21,306 nucleotides of DNA from Bacteroidales bacterium UBA1628 (GCA_002321335.1 DCMG01000168.1:1-21306); one strand, 5' to 3'. Counted from the stretch's first letter, positions 7,743 through 16,122 are shown. Numbers and translations are program-made. The notes: a model not told the origin generated them from the sequence alone.

Positions 7743-7773
7743 TTTGGGATTCTAATTATTATGCGTAATTTTA
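7743..7773 (+). promoter_or_regulatory. Probable promoter of the porin-like gene
   Basis: TTTG (7743-7746), 19 bases, TAATTTTA (7766-7773). This fits TTTG-N19-TAnnTTTG except for the last base of the -7 box. It would give a leader of about 20 bases before the ATG at 7801. Confidence 0.45.
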
Positions 7774-7800
7774 CGAAAAATTTGAACCACATAATTGAGT

Positions 7801-8817
7801 ATGCGTATAAATATGACGCTTATCGCGGCGATTATATTGCTTTTTGTTATTCTGCCCGCTTCGGCGCAGGACGGTAATTTGGTGAATATCGGGCTGCAGG
7901 CCAGAGTGGATTATCAGCGGGAGTATCTGGACGGCGATGCCGTCAAGGACAACTGCGGATTCAAGGGCAAGAATGTCAGCATCCTGATAAACGGAGAGTT
8001 CAACGAACATTTCTCCTACAACTACCGCCAGCGGCTCTACCGAGGCCACGGCAGCGAGAGTTTTTTCAATGCCACAGACTTCCTGTACCTTACCTACAGG
8101 CCGGACGAGCACTGGAGTTTCTCCGGAGGCAAGCAGATAGTCGAGATAGGAGGCTATGAATATGACCTTGCTCCGATCGACATCTATTTCCTCTCTGAAT
8201 ATTGCAGCAACATCACCTGCTACCAGATGGGAGTGAATGCGGGATATTCATTCGACGGGGGGAAGGATATGCTTCGGATTCAATTCTGCCAGAGTCCGTT
8301 CCGGCAGGAGAACAGCGATATGTATGCCTACAACCTGATGTGGAACGGCTCGCACGGCTGCTTCGACTCAATCTGGTCGCTTAATATGATTGAATACATT
8401 CCGGGCAAGTTCATCAATTATCTCGCTCTTGGCAACCATTTCACTTTCGGTAAACTCACGGTTTTCGCTGATTTTATGAACCGGTCGCTCGTGGACAATA
8501 TGTCCTTTCTGAGGGATTTCACGGTCATCGGAAAGGTGGCATATTCATTTAATGAGAGACTGAATTTGTTCGGCAAGGCCAGTTATGACCGGAATGACCT
8601 AGATGAGGGAGGGGATTGGTGTGTGATGCCTGGGACTTCGATGGGAAGAATAGGCTGCGGCGTGGAATATTTCCCGCTTGCAGACAGGCGGATCCGCCTG
8701 CATGCCACATTGTGCCATACATTCGGTGACAACGGCAATCGAGCCGGAGCCTTGCTTGCAGACCAGCAGATCGCCAGCGTCGGCCTCACATGGAGGATGA
8801 GTCTGCTCAAACGCTAA
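7801..8817 (+). CDS. Outer membrane beta-barrel protein, porin O/P-like
   Basis: A 338-residue protein with a signal peptide 'MRINMTLIAAIILLFVILPASA' cut before 'QDG'. The mature part is a run of short alternating strands with aromatic girdles ('HFSYNYRQRLYRG', 'DFLYLTYRPDEHWSFSGGKQ', 'KLTVFADFMNRS', 'IASVGLTWRMSLLKR'), as in phosphate-selective porin-like (Porin_O_P) proteins of Bacteroidota. The conserved 'SGGKQIVEIGGYEYD' segment supports that family. It should sit in the outer membrane as a channel. The frame could start at a TTG (7795), but the ATG at 7801 fits the signal peptide and promoter. Unusually it has several Cys residues in the mature part. It is followed after 40 bp by an inner membrane transporter-like gene. 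Substrate unknown. Confidence 0.72.
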   Translation: MRINMTLIAAIILLFVILPASAQDGNLVNIGLQARVDYQREYLDGDAVKDNCGFKGKNVSILINGEFNEHFSYNYRQRLYRGHGSESFFNATDFLYLTYRPDEHWSFSGGKQIVEIGGYEYDLAPIDIYFLSEYCSNITCYQMGVNAGYSFDGGKDMLRIQFCQSPFRQENSDMYAYNLMWNGSHGCFDSIWSLNMIEYIPGKFINYLALGNHFTFGKLTVFADFMNRSLVDNMSFLRDFTVIGKVAYSFNERLNLFGKASYDRNDLDEGGDWCVMPGTSMGRIGCGVEYFPLADRRIRLHATLCHTFGDNGNRAGALLADQQIASVGLTWRMSLLKR

Positions 8818-8857
8818 TCAATGAATATTCCGCTTCAACAGCGTTAACAAACCAGTT

Positions 8858-10006
8858 ATGAATAAGACCAAAAGAAAGTCTTTCAGCCCTGCTTTGAACG
8901 GGGTGATCTGCCTTGTCATCGTCATTGGTTTCTTCGCCTATCTGGGCGTTTCGATGGGCATGGCCAACATGCTCAACACAGTGATGAAGACCGCTCATGA
9001 CCTGCTGATCAACACTGTGTTCTACTTGATGTCCATCTGTGTTCTGATGGGTGCCCTTAGCCGTCTTTTCGCGGAGTTCGGGGTTGTCTCCCTGCTGGAG
9101 AAACTGCTGCGCCCCCTGATGAAACCGCTGTTCAACCTTCCTGGTGTTGCCTCGCTTGGGGCAGTGATGACATTCCTGTCGGACAATCCGGCAATCATCT
9201 CGCTGTCCAAGGACAAGCGGTTCAGCAAGTATTTCAAGAAGTACCAGCTGATTTCCCTGACCAATTTCGGAACGGCTTTCGGAATGGGGCTCATCGTTAT
9301 AGTCTTCATGATGGGGCAAGGCTTCTTCAAAGAGTCTTTAGTAGGCCTTTTCGGAGCTTTCTGCGGTTGCATTGTCTCCACTAGGCTGATGCAGAGGTTC
9401 ACGCTGAAGGCTTATCCTCAGTACCTTACGGAAGAAGCCTGCGATGGCCTTGAAGAAGAGGAGGCCGAGGAAAAGGAAGAAGAGAAGAAATCTCTGTTCA
9501 CCAGGATTCTGGACTGTCTTCTGGATGGTGGCCGTTCGGGAGTCGAGGTGGGCATGTCCATCATCCCGGGAGTGCTGATCATATCAACTTTCGTGATGAT
9601 CCTGACATTCGGCCCTTCGGCCTCAGGCGCTTACACTGGTGCCGCCTACGAGGGAGTGGAGATCCTTCCATGGCTTGCCGACAAGATTGATTTCGTCTTC
9701 AAGGCACTGTTCGGATTCAATGATCCGCACCTTGTGGCGTTCCCGATCACCTCACTTGGTGCGGTCGGCGCGGCTCTCAGCCTTGTACCTAACTTTGTGG
9801 CGAATGGTTGGGCCGACGGCAACGCCATCGCGGTCTTCACTGCCATCGGAATGTGCTGGAGCGGATTTCTCAGCACTCATACAGCTATGCTTGACTCATT
9901 GGGGTACAGGGAGTTGACTCCAAAAGCCATCTTAGCCCACACTATCGGAGGTCTGGCTGCGGCTTTCGTCGCCCACTGGGTGTACGTTCTGGTCTCCTTG
10001 CTTTAA
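8858..10006 (+). CDS. Gate-domain (nucleoside recognition-like) inner membrane protein
   Basis: A 382-residue polytopic membrane protein with two homologous halves, each with a Gate/nucleoside-recognition-like segment: 'FYLMSICVLMGALSRLF...LLEKLLRPLMKPLFNLPG' (about 55-100) and 'EVGMSIIPGVLIISTFVMIL' (about 227-246). Polar 'LSDNPAIISLSKD' (109-121) and 'FGFNDPHLVAFPITSLGAVGAA' sit where such proteins have substrate or ion sites. The two halves are joined by a strongly acidic/Lys loop ('EEEEAEEKEEEKK', about 199-211), likely cytoplasmic. It resembles the CD0519/CD1768 type of membrane protein and, more distantly, YjiG/YjiH and SpmA/SpmB. It follows the porin-like gene by 40 bp, so the two may form an outer plus inner membrane route for one solute. 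Substrate is not known. Confidence 0.7.
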   Translation: MNKTKRKSFSPALNGVICLVIVIGFFAYLGVSMGMANMLNTVMKTAHDLLINTVFYLMSICVLMGALSRLFAEFGVVSLLEKLLRPLMKPLFNLPGVASLGAVMTFLSDNPAIISLSKDKRFSKYFKKYQLISLTNFGTAFGMGLIVIVFMMGQGFFKESLVGLFGAFCGCIVSTRLMQRFTLKAYPQYLTEEACDGLEEEEAEEKEEEKKSLFTRILDCLLDGGRSGVEVGMSIIPGVLIISTFVMILTFGPSASGAYTGAAYEGVEILPWLADKIDFVFKALFGFNDPHLVAFPITSLGAVGAALSLVPNFVANGWADGNAIAVFTAIGMCWSGFLSTHTAMLDSLGYRELTPKAILAHTIGGLAAAFVAHWVYVLVSLL

Positions 10007-10034
10007 TTTTCGGTCTGTCTCTGACACTTAGGCG

Positions 10035-10049
10035 CTTCGACAAACTCAG
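10035..10049. repeat. CTTCGACA...CTCAG dispersed repeat, copy 2
   Basis: CTTCGACAAACTCAG lies in the 50-bp gap between the convergent genes ending at 10006 and 10057. It differs by two bases from the first 15 bases of the copy at 7671. No T-rich terminator hairpin is evident in this gap. Confidence 0.55.
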
Positions 10050-10056
10050 CAACCTA

Positions 10057-11463
10057 CTATCTCATTTTCCCGAGATTGAACGATATTCCGAAGTTGACGT
10101 TGGTGTTCAGCTTGCCGTAAGGATAGAGAATCCCCTCGTCAGCCTTTGCGAAATCGAACGTCAGATGGTCGGATCCGATGAATATGTTGAATCCGGGAAC
10201 ATGGATCCCCATCACGGCTCCGACCGTCGAACCGAACTTGGACACCGCATAGTTGACACCGCAGCTGAACCATTTCGCCGGCTTGAGGTTCGCGAACAGT
10301 CTGGCTTCTGTCCATGTGAAAACCCCATTGATGTTGGTGGAACTGAGAAGTCCGGCTGAAAGTCCCTTGTAGAATGGCATGGTGTATTCCACGCCCGCGT
10401 TGACTGTGGCGGCTATCATTCCGCCGTCGGTTCCGTCCTTTTCGGTTCTTCTGAAATCGAACATGTCCGCCACATCATCGGTCAGGTCATCGAACTGGTT
10501 CTTGAGTGAATTTTCCTTGTCGCCGTCAAAAGAGACGTTGTCGAACCCGTCGAACGACCAGCCTTCGCCGCTTGTCTGAGCCACTGTGGTATTCCTCCAG
10601 GACATATAGCCTAAATCGTTCACAGCCAAAGAAACCTTGAGGCCGTCGATGATTTCCAGTTCAGCGCCCAGATCGATGGCCGCTCCGAAACCGCTGATGT
10701 AAGATCCGTCACGGACATCTATGTTGTCGAAATCAAGCATGTCCCTGTCTTTGTCAGTTACTGTTCCGCTTTCACCCTTCGTCGGAATATTCATGAAAGA
10801 TGACGACTTCAGAATTCCATGTGATTGGATAGACCATTTGTCCTCGGTCATCTGGATGTTCATTCTGTCGATGTTCGCCTCCACATTGGCCGCTCCCGCG
10901 AGAAACTTGACTCTCGCTCCCACGTTCAGGCGTTCTGTGACGCTGCGGCTGTAGCCTAAAGCGAATTCCACCCTGCTGTTTATCTTGGCCGAAAGATCGG
11001 ATATGTCGTAATGCTGGAACTGCCCTGCGTTCTTCATGAAGTCAAAGAGGCTGTATGGCAGATTGACAGCCACGCTTGTCCTCATGTTGACATCGAACGA
11101 GAAGAATGATTCATTCCGGCGTATGCCGAATGACATCAGGGAAATCCTGTTGTCCAAATTGAGCTGGTTGTCTGCGCTCAACTTGCCGAGAAACTCGTTT
11201 GCAGGAACGGCAGAGTTCATGAAAGTGGTGAGCTTACCGTCAACAGGGTAAAGGAAAGTGCTGACCCCCATGTTGCTCTGGGTCTCCAGATTGAAGGAAC
11301 TCAGAATAGGAACCGCAAAGTAACTGGTTGCCGACGAGAACGCAGGGTTGAACTGATGCCTGTGGTTGTAGCCTTCGAGGAAATATGTCGATCGGAAGGT
11401 CTGCTGCGCGAAGACGTTGCCGGCGGCAAGCGCCATCATGATGAATATGATTGTCTTTTTCAT
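10057..11463 (-). CDS. DUF5723 family outer membrane protein
   Basis: A 468-residue protein with signal peptide 'MKKTIIFIMMALAAGNVFA' cut before 'QQT'. The 'FLEGYNHRHQFNPAF' segment near the mature N-terminus is characteristic of DUF5723, a Bacteroidota family predicted to be an outer membrane beta-barrel. The rest alternates polar and aromatic strands ('MRTSVAVNLPYSLFDF', 'SRVEFALGYSRSVTERLNVGARVKF', 'ADEGILYPYGKLNTNVNFGISF'). The C-terminus 'NFGISFNLGKMR' ends in a strand suited to barrel assembly. It follows the 604-residue lipoprotein by 62 bp on the same strand with no promoter box in the gap, so I infer one operon. The role is unknown; similarity of shape to PorV/PorP-type proteins is only general. 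Confidence 0.75.
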   Translation of the reverse strand: MKKTIIFIMMALAAGNVFAQQTFRSTYFLEGYNHRHQFNPAFSSATSYFAVPILSSFNLETQSNMGVSTFLYPVDGKLTTFMNSAVPANEFLGKLSADNQLNLDNRISLMSFGIRRNESFFSFDVNMRTSVAVNLPYSLFDFMKNAGQFQHYDISDLSAKINSRVEFALGYSRSVTERLNVGARVKFLAGAANVEANIDRMNIQMTEDKWSIQSHGILKSSSFMNIPTKGESGTVTDKDRDMLDFDNIDVRDGSYISGFGAAIDLGAELEIIDGLKVSLAVNDLGYMSWRNTTVAQTSGEGWSFDGFDNVSFDGDKENSLKNQFDDLTDDVADMFDFRRTEKDGTDGGMIAATVNAGVEYTMPFYKGLSAGLLSSTNINGVFTWTEARLFANLKPAKWFSCGVNYAVSKFGSTVGAVMGIHVPGFNIFIGSDHLTFDFAKADEGILYPYGKLNTNVNFGISFNLGKMR

Positions 11464-11525
11464 TTGTCTCGGAATATGTTACGATTATTTCTGTGATGAA
11501 TCCTGGCTGTCGCCGATCCGCTTTG

Positions 11526-13340
11526 TCAGAGTTCCGTGGTGACTGATCCCTGGATCTGTATCTTCATGTTTTCCAGCCTGACGCCCTGATTCTCGTTCAG
11601 GCAGACACCTTGATGTTCGCTGTCTGTCCCTGAGGCGCTCAAGTTCAGCCTGACTCCGTCCAGTCTCCTCATGTCATCAGCTGTGGCCTTGAGGTTCAGG
11701 CTCATCGGATTCCGGCTTGGATTCTCGATACTGCCGGCCGAGATGTTCCCGTCAATCTCTATCGCGATCCCAGGGATGACTTTGGCGTTTTTGTCAATGG
11801 CTGTGGCCGTCAATCTTATGCCTAAAGGAATCATGTTCACGAAATCGAAAGCCACATCGGCGCTATTGATATCGAAGTCCTTGCCGCCGCCGTCCTCGGG
11901 GTTGAAAGTATCGTTCCAACCGGTGAAGTCCGTGCTGTAGTCGAATCTCAACCCGCTTCCGAACGCCAGAGGCGCGATGATGTCGTAACTGCAATAGAAC
12001 GAATAGTCCTTGCCTGTCTGCACGGTGACGAACTCGTCCTTTACCTTGACATCGACATTCGCTATGCCGATCCGTTCAGGGACGTTCTTCACGATGTCCG
12101 ACAGGTTGGGCACCTTGATGTTGGAGTAACCGTCAGGGGCGTTCTTTCCGGTGCGCGAGAGGAAAATCCTGCTTGTCTTTCCGGCCTCTATGCCGATTTC
12201 CTCCGTGGCCGCACCCTTGCTTCCGATGTGTACGGTGTTCTTCAAGTCTCCCTTGTAGGACTCAAGGTCGGCGTCAAGCGTCAGCGCAAGCGGGCTTCCG
12301 TTGCCGACAAACAGCATTGCCTGAGGGTCGTACAGATCCAGTACGGTTCCGTCACCATTCACGAAATCAGGAAGTGTCCCGACATTGACCGTCAGAGGTT
12401 TGATGTTTATCTTAGGGTCGGCCTTGATTGTCGCGCCGCTCACGTCAACGGAACCGATGGCTATGCTGACATCCACCTGGATCTTTTCCGGAATGGAGGA
12501 GAACGTGCGGCCAAGATCGTCGGAGAGCATCTTCACATCGAATCCTGAGATTTCGATGCCATCGTTGACGGTGATCCTGTGCTTGTCCCCGAGAAAACCC
12601 TGACCGGCCGGCATCCTGTCAAAATCGATACCGGTGATTTCAAGGCTGACGGATCTTGGCGATTTCCCGACAGCCACCGGATCAAAATTCAGGATATTCC
12701 TTTCCTTGTCGAATGAGAACTTGACATCGCTGTTCCCCGTCGTGACCTTTCCGATCCTGAGATAGTCCGGGAAGTCTAAGGAAAGCCCGGAGACCGTGGC
12801 CTTGCCTACATTTGTCCGGAAGGAGATTGTGCCGGACGCCTTCCCTGTCACGTCCTTCACATCGATGATCTCCTCCGGAACCGCCTCGTCGATGACGACC
12901 GGAGTCGATGATTGGTTGAAGCGTCGTGTGATTGCCAGACCTGACGGCAACGGCATTTCAGGATATACGATGCCCAACTCGCCCATGATCTGCGAACGGT
13001 TGATGTCGGCCACGAAACCGCCCTCGTTCACAAGGTCCTTGGTGAAGGAGACTGAAGGCACAGAGAATGTCGTCTCTGTACGGTTGCCGGACAGAAACAG
13101 GGAATAGTCTCCGTTCATGCCTACGGCCAGCACTCCCATGCTGTTCTCGTCAATGTCCAGAAGATCCGAGATCAGAATGGTTTCAGAGTTCCCTATCGGA
13201 GCGCAGATATTTCCTTCGATGCTTATTGTCTTGTCGATATCCTTGGTCAGGTCGTAATCTTCATTGACACAAGAAATGAGTGCGGCCGTAATCGCTAACG
13301 CTGATGCCGCTGACAGCGCTGATTGGGTTAGGAATGACAT
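11526..13340 (-). CDS. Large beta-rich surface lipoprotein of unknown function
   Basis: A 604-residue protein with lipobox 'LISC' (Cys24) followed by the acidic 'VNEDYDLTKDID', a pattern that sends lipoproteins to the cell surface in Bacteroidota. Its signal peptide is odd in having no Lys or Arg before the hydrophobic core. The mature part is almost entirely predicted beta strand with repeated 'SLEITGIDF', 'GLSLDFPDYL', 'IQVDVSIAIGSVDVSGA' and 'LNLKATADDM' phrases; I see no catalytic motif. The ATG at 13340 is preferred to one at 13367 because the promoter box at 13388-13381 leaves a normal leader of about 35 bases for it. It is first in an operon with the DUF5723 protein and divergent from the pnuC-like gene. 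I do not recognise a named family. Confidence 0.7.
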   Translation of the reverse strand: MSFLTQSALSAASALAITAALISCVNEDYDLTKDIDKTISIEGNICAPIGNSETILISDLLDIDENSMGVLAVGMNGDYSLFLSGNRTETTFSVPSVSFTKDLVNEGGFVADINRSQIMGELGIVYPEMPLPSGLAITRRFNQSSTPVVIDEAVPEEIIDVKDVTGKASGTISFRTNVGKATVSGLSLDFPDYLRIGKVTTGNSDVKFSFDKERNILNFDPVAVGKSPRSVSLEITGIDFDRMPAGQGFLGDKHRITVNDGIEISGFDVKMLSDDLGRTFSSIPEKIQVDVSIAIGSVDVSGATIKADPKINIKPLTVNVGTLPDFVNGDGTVLDLYDPQAMLFVGNGSPLALTLDADLESYKGDLKNTVHIGSKGAATEEIGIEAGKTSRIFLSRTGKNAPDGYSNIKVPNLSDIVKNVPERIGIANVDVKVKDEFVTVQTGKDYSFYCSYDIIAPLAFGSGLRFDYSTDFTGWNDTFNPEDGGGKDFDINSADVAFDFVNMIPLGIRLTATAIDKNAKVIPGIAIEIDGNISAGSIENPSRNPMSLNLKATADDMRRLDGVRLNLSASGTDSEHQGVCLNENQGVRLENMKIQIQGSVTTEL

Positions 13341-13380
13341 AAATAGATGGTTTTCAGCAACCGACATTAAATTTCGGAGA

Positions 13381-13411
13381 CAAATTTAAGAAAAAAACAG
13401 AAGATAGTCAA
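13381..13411 (-). promoter_or_regulatory. Promoter of the lipoprotein-DUF5723 operon
   Basis: On the minus strand: TTG (13411-13409), 20 bases, TAAATTTG (13388-13381), a full match to TAnnTTTG. Its -33 element touches that of the divergent promoter driving the pnuC-like gene. Confidence 0.68.
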
Positions 13412-13441
13412 TGAAAAGCTGTGTGAAAATGCCTATTTTTG
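13411..13441 (+). promoter_or_regulatory. Promoter of the pnuC-like gene, placed against the start codon
   Basis: TATTTTTG (13434-13441) matches the -7 box; the -33 position has only ATG (13411-13413) at a 20-base spacing, so that half is weak. Transcription would begin around 13446-13450, at or within a few bases of the ATGs at 13448 and 13454. Confidence 0.55.
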
Positions 13442-13447
13442 CATTAT

Positions 13448-14041
13448 ATGGACATGATTCAGGCAATCGAGATCTTCGCGCTTGTGACGGGCGTTCCCTA
13501 CATAGTTCTGGAGGTTCTCCAGAAGAATGCCATGTGGTACTTCGGAATCGCCACCGGGCTTGCGTGTGCATATTCATTCGCGGCGCAGAATCTTTGGTCG
13601 AACATGGCCCTGAACCTATATTACGCAGTGATGTCGGTCTGGGGGCTTTGTCAGTGGAGAAAGGACAGCAGGGCGCTTGCCGAGACCGGATGCGGTCCGG
13701 ACACTATGGTACATCTGGGGCGGATGGACGGAAAGACGGCGTTGTGGAGCGCTGCCATTTTCGTGGCAGGGACAGCCTTGCTGGTCTGGATTCTCCGCGC
13801 TTTTGGCGGTTCCAGCACCTGGCTGGACGCTGCTTCGGCTATGATGTCAGTGGTGGCGACCTACTGGCTCGGCCGCTCGATTCCGTACCATTGGATCATT
13901 TGGATCATCGCGGACGTCATTCTTGTGGCTATGTGTTTCATGGAGGGACAGTATTGGCTGACGCTTTTGTATCTGGGCTATGTGGCGGCTGCGGTGTACG
14001 GTTTGTTCCACTGGCTTCGCAAAGGGAAATATGTTAACTGA
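13448..14041 (+). CDS. pnuC: PnuC family vitamin transporter (nicotinamide riboside or related)
   Basis: A 197-residue membrane protein with about seven transmembrane helices. Family signs are 'NLWSNMALNLYYAVMSVWGLCQW' (the N...YY...G...W helix) and 'TWLDAASAMMSVVATYWLGR' followed by 'YHWIIWIIADVILVAMCF', the paired WxxWxxxD-type helix that lines the channel. PnuC proteins move nicotinamide riboside by facilitated diffusion; close relatives carry thiamine (PnuT) or riboflavin. No TPP or FMN riboswitch fits in the short upstream gap, so I favour nicotinamide riboside, but the substrate is not decided by sequence alone. The frame can be read back to a TTG at 13439, but that is inside the -7 box; ATG 13448 or 13454 is the start. 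The next gene begins 6 bp after the stop. Confidence 0.82.
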   Translation: MDMIQAIEIFALVTGVPYIVLEVLQKNAMWYFGIATGLACAYSFAAQNLWSNMALNLYYAVMSVWGLCQWRKDSRALAETGCGPDTMVHLGRMDGKTALWSAAIFVAGTALLVWILRAFGGSSTWLDAASAMMSVVATYWLGRSIPYHWIIWIIADVILVAMCFMEGQYWLTLLYLGYVAAAVYGLFHWLRKGKYVN

Positions 14042-14047
14042 TAATCA

Positions 14048-15166
14048 ATGAATATGGCTGATTTTTGCAAGAAATTTCTTTGTGCGGCGCTGGCCGCTTT
14101 TGTGGCGGCAGTGTCATCCGCGCAGGATAAGAAAATCGTCTACAGTGACGCGTCTGCCTTTCCGCTGTACGGAAAGTGCATAGAGGAAACATCCGCTCGT
14201 TACGAGCGTCTGCCGATGGAATTCAAGGACACCATAAGGAAATCAATGTGGGATCTCGGCCGTAACTCGGCAGGTCTTTACATCCGTTTCCGGTCCAATT
14301 CATCAAAGGTCTGCGCCCGGTGGAAATCTACCAGCCCTCGTCAGTATATGCCTCACATGGCGGACGCCGGCGACAGCGGCTTGGATCTTTACATCCTTAC
14401 CGAAAAGGACGGATGGCGTTTCGCCGGAAGCGGCTTTGAGTGGGGAGGGCGCGACAAGAACGTCAAGAACAAGACTCTTGTCGCGAATATGGATCCTCTG
14501 ATGAGGGAATATATGCTCTATCTTTCCCTGTACAACGGAATAGATGAACTCGAAATCGGTGTCGATGAAGGCTCTGTGATAGAATCTCCGGCTGTGGAAA
14601 GCCCTAAGGTTGAGCGTCCTGTTGTTATGTACGGGACGAGCATTCTTCAGGGAGGTTGCGCGTCCCGTCCCGGAATGGCATTCACGGCGATTCTTGGACG
14701 AAAACTCGACAGGGAAGTCATAAACCTTGGCTTCAGCGGCAATGCCAAACTGGATTACGAGATCGCCGAATATATCACCCGGGTTTCCAATCCCGGGCTG
14801 ATCGTGCTGGATTATGTCCCGAATTCCACCGCCGATCTGATCGATGAGAGAGGGGAGAGGTTCTTCAGGATCATAAGGGACGCCTTCCCGGATGTGCCGG
14901 TGATATTTGTGGAGGATCCGACATTCCCGCACACCAGGTTTGACCGGGAGGCGTTGGAAGATGTCACTTCCAGGAACGAGGCTCAGTCCGCCCTTTATAA
15001 AAAATTAAAGAAATCTGGAGAAAAGAGGCTGTACTATGTTTCGACAGAGGGCCTGATCGGAGAGGATGGAGAGGCCACCGTGGATGGTATTCATTTCACC
15101 GACCTTGGAATGATGCGCTACGTTGAGAAGGTTCTGCCTGTGATGAGGAAGGCATTGGGAAAATAG
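14048..15166 (+). CDS. Exported two-domain SGNH/GDSL hydrolase (GxDLY type)
   Basis: A 372-residue exported protein with signal peptide ending 'AAVSSA' before 'QDKK'. The N-terminal beta domain (about 30-180) carries 'GDSGLDLYIL' (108-117), the GxDLY motif. The C-terminal domain is an SGNH esterase: 'GTSILQGG' with nucleophile Ser198 in place of the classical GDS, 'GFSGN' (228-232) giving the oxyanion Gly and Asn, and 'DGIHFTDLG' with Asp346 and His349. Enzymes of this layout (Lipase_GDSL_3) act as acyl, often acetyl, esterases on carbohydrates in the periplasm or outside. It is 6 bp after pnuC, and a start at 14054 is also possible. It lies close to the amino-sugar kinase and murQ; removal of O-acetyl groups from cell-wall sugars is a plausible but untested role. 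Confidence 0.82.
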   Translation: MNMADFCKKFLCAALAAFVAAVSSAQDKKIVYSDASAFPLYGKCIEETSARYERLPMEFKDTIRKSMWDLGRNSAGLYIRFRSNSSKVCARWKSTSPRQYMPHMADAGDSGLDLYILTEKDGWRFAGSGFEWGGRDKNVKNKTLVANMDPLMREYMLYLSLYNGIDELEIGVDEGSVIESPAVESPKVERPVVMYGTSILQGGCASRPGMAFTAILGRKLDREVINLGFSGNAKLDYEIAEYITRVSNPGLIVLDYVPNSTADLIDERGERFFRIIRDAFPDVPVIFVEDPTFPHTRFDREALEDVTSRNEAQSALYKKLKKSGEKRLYYVSTEGLIGEDGEATVDGIHFTDLGMMRYVEKVLPVMRKALGK

Positions 15167-15186
15167 AAATATTCAGAGGAAAGAAG

Positions 15187-15194
15187 TATCTTTG
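15187..15194 (+). promoter_or_regulatory. Candidate -7 box before the sugar kinase gene
   Basis: TATCTTTG matches TAnnTTTG fully; no TTG stands at the usual distance upstream. A start of transcription near 15200 would exclude the upstream ATG at 15199 and favour the one at 15244. Confidence 0.45.
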
Positions 15195-15243
15195 CAGAAT
15201 GAGGATGACCACGTTTGACCGTGGATCCGGAAATGTTTTGGTT

Positions 15244-16116
15244 ATGATCATTATAATTGAAAGCGGTGCGACAAAGACTGACTGGTGCGCCGCGGCGCCG
15301 GGCAGAGAGCCGATCAAAGTTAGGACTGCCGGGATGAATCTGGCCACAATGCCGCTGGATGTCATCGAAGGAATCGTCAGGGAGGCGGTAGCCGCCTTCA
15401 GGGAAAAAGGACTTTCCGAGGATGTGGCTGAAGTCCATTTTTATGCCGCGGGACTGATTGTGGCCGAGGGCGAGAGGATTCCGCGGCAGGCTCAAGAACT
15501 GGACAGGGTTCTTAAATCATTGTTTCCGGTGGCCGAGATGGAATATGCCTCCGACCTTCTTGCCGCCGCCCGTTCGGTCTGCGGCCACAGGCCTGGAATC
15601 GCAGCCATTATGGGAACCGGGTCGAACAGTTGTCTGTTTGACGGGACAAAGGTGGTGAAAAATGTCCGCTCCGCCGGCTACATTCTCGGTGACGAGGGGG
15701 GAGGCGCAAGGCTTGGAAGACTGTTCATGTCTGACTTCCTGAAAGGACTCGTGCCAGAGCCGGTCTCCGGCGAGTTCGCCGGTGATTTCAAGGTGGACTA
15801 CATGACGGTTGTGCAGAATGTCTATCGAGGCGAGGCTCCGTCAAAGTATCTCGGATCGTTCGCCCCGTGGATTCTGGAAAGGTATGAGACGAGCGAATAT
15901 GTCCGCGGCCTGGTCGATCAGAATTTCAAGGACTTCATCGAGAGGGCGCTTACCCAGTATGGTCTGGACCGGTATCCGGTCGGTGTCGTGGGCGGTTTCG
16001 GCTATGCGAACAGGGCGATACTTGAAAAAGTGGCTGAACCCTATGGAATAAGATTCTCGACGATAATTTCCACCCCTGTGGAAGGCTTGGTGAGATATCA
16101 TCTTGACAGAAAGTGA
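15244..16116 (+). CDS. BadF/BadG-type amino-sugar kinase, probable MurNAc or GlcNAc kinase
   Basis: A 290-residue ASKHA-fold kinase. The phosphate-1 loop is 'ESGATKTDW' (6-14), the phosphate-2 loop 'GTGSNSCLFDG' (124-134), and 'GDEGGGARLG' (149-158) is the glycine-rich stretch typical of N-acetylglucosamine kinase-like BadF/BadG proteins. 'YASDLLAAARS' supplies the conserved Asp expected as base. I chose the ATG at 15244 because it places the phosphate-1 loop at the very N-terminus as in the family; 15199 would add 15 unrelated residues. The next gene is murQ, 42 bp downstream. In Tannerella forsythia a kinase of this family (MurK) phosphorylates N-acetylmuramic acid and is encoded beside murQ, so MurNAc 6-kinase is the best-supported role; GlcNAc kinase is the alternative. 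Confidence 0.8.
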   Translation: MIIIIESGATKTDWCAAAPGREPIKVRTAGMNLATMPLDVIEGIVREAVAAFREKGLSEDVAEVHFYAAGLIVAEGERIPRQAQELDRVLKSLFPVAEMEYASDLLAAARSVCGHRPGIAAIMGTGSNSCLFDGTKVVKNVRSAGYILGDEGGGARLGRLFMSDFLKGLVPEPVSGEFAGDFKVDYMTVVQNVYRGEAPSKYLGSFAPWILERYETSEYVRGLVDQNFKDFIERALTQYGLDRYPVGVVGGFGYANRAILEKVAEPYGIRFSTIISTPVEGLVRYHLDRK

Positions 16117-16122
16117 TTTAAC

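Noticed and set aside
7212..7800. CRISPR array or tRNA in the longest gene-free stretch
   Set aside because: The repeats are only two, 83 bp long and diverged, with no spacer pattern; no cloverleaf or tRNA consensus arms could be found.
13381..13447. A TPP or FMN riboswitch before the pnuC-like gene
   Set aside because: The gap is about 100 bp shared by two divergent promoters, and the -7 box sits next to the ATG, leaving no room for an RNA aptamer.
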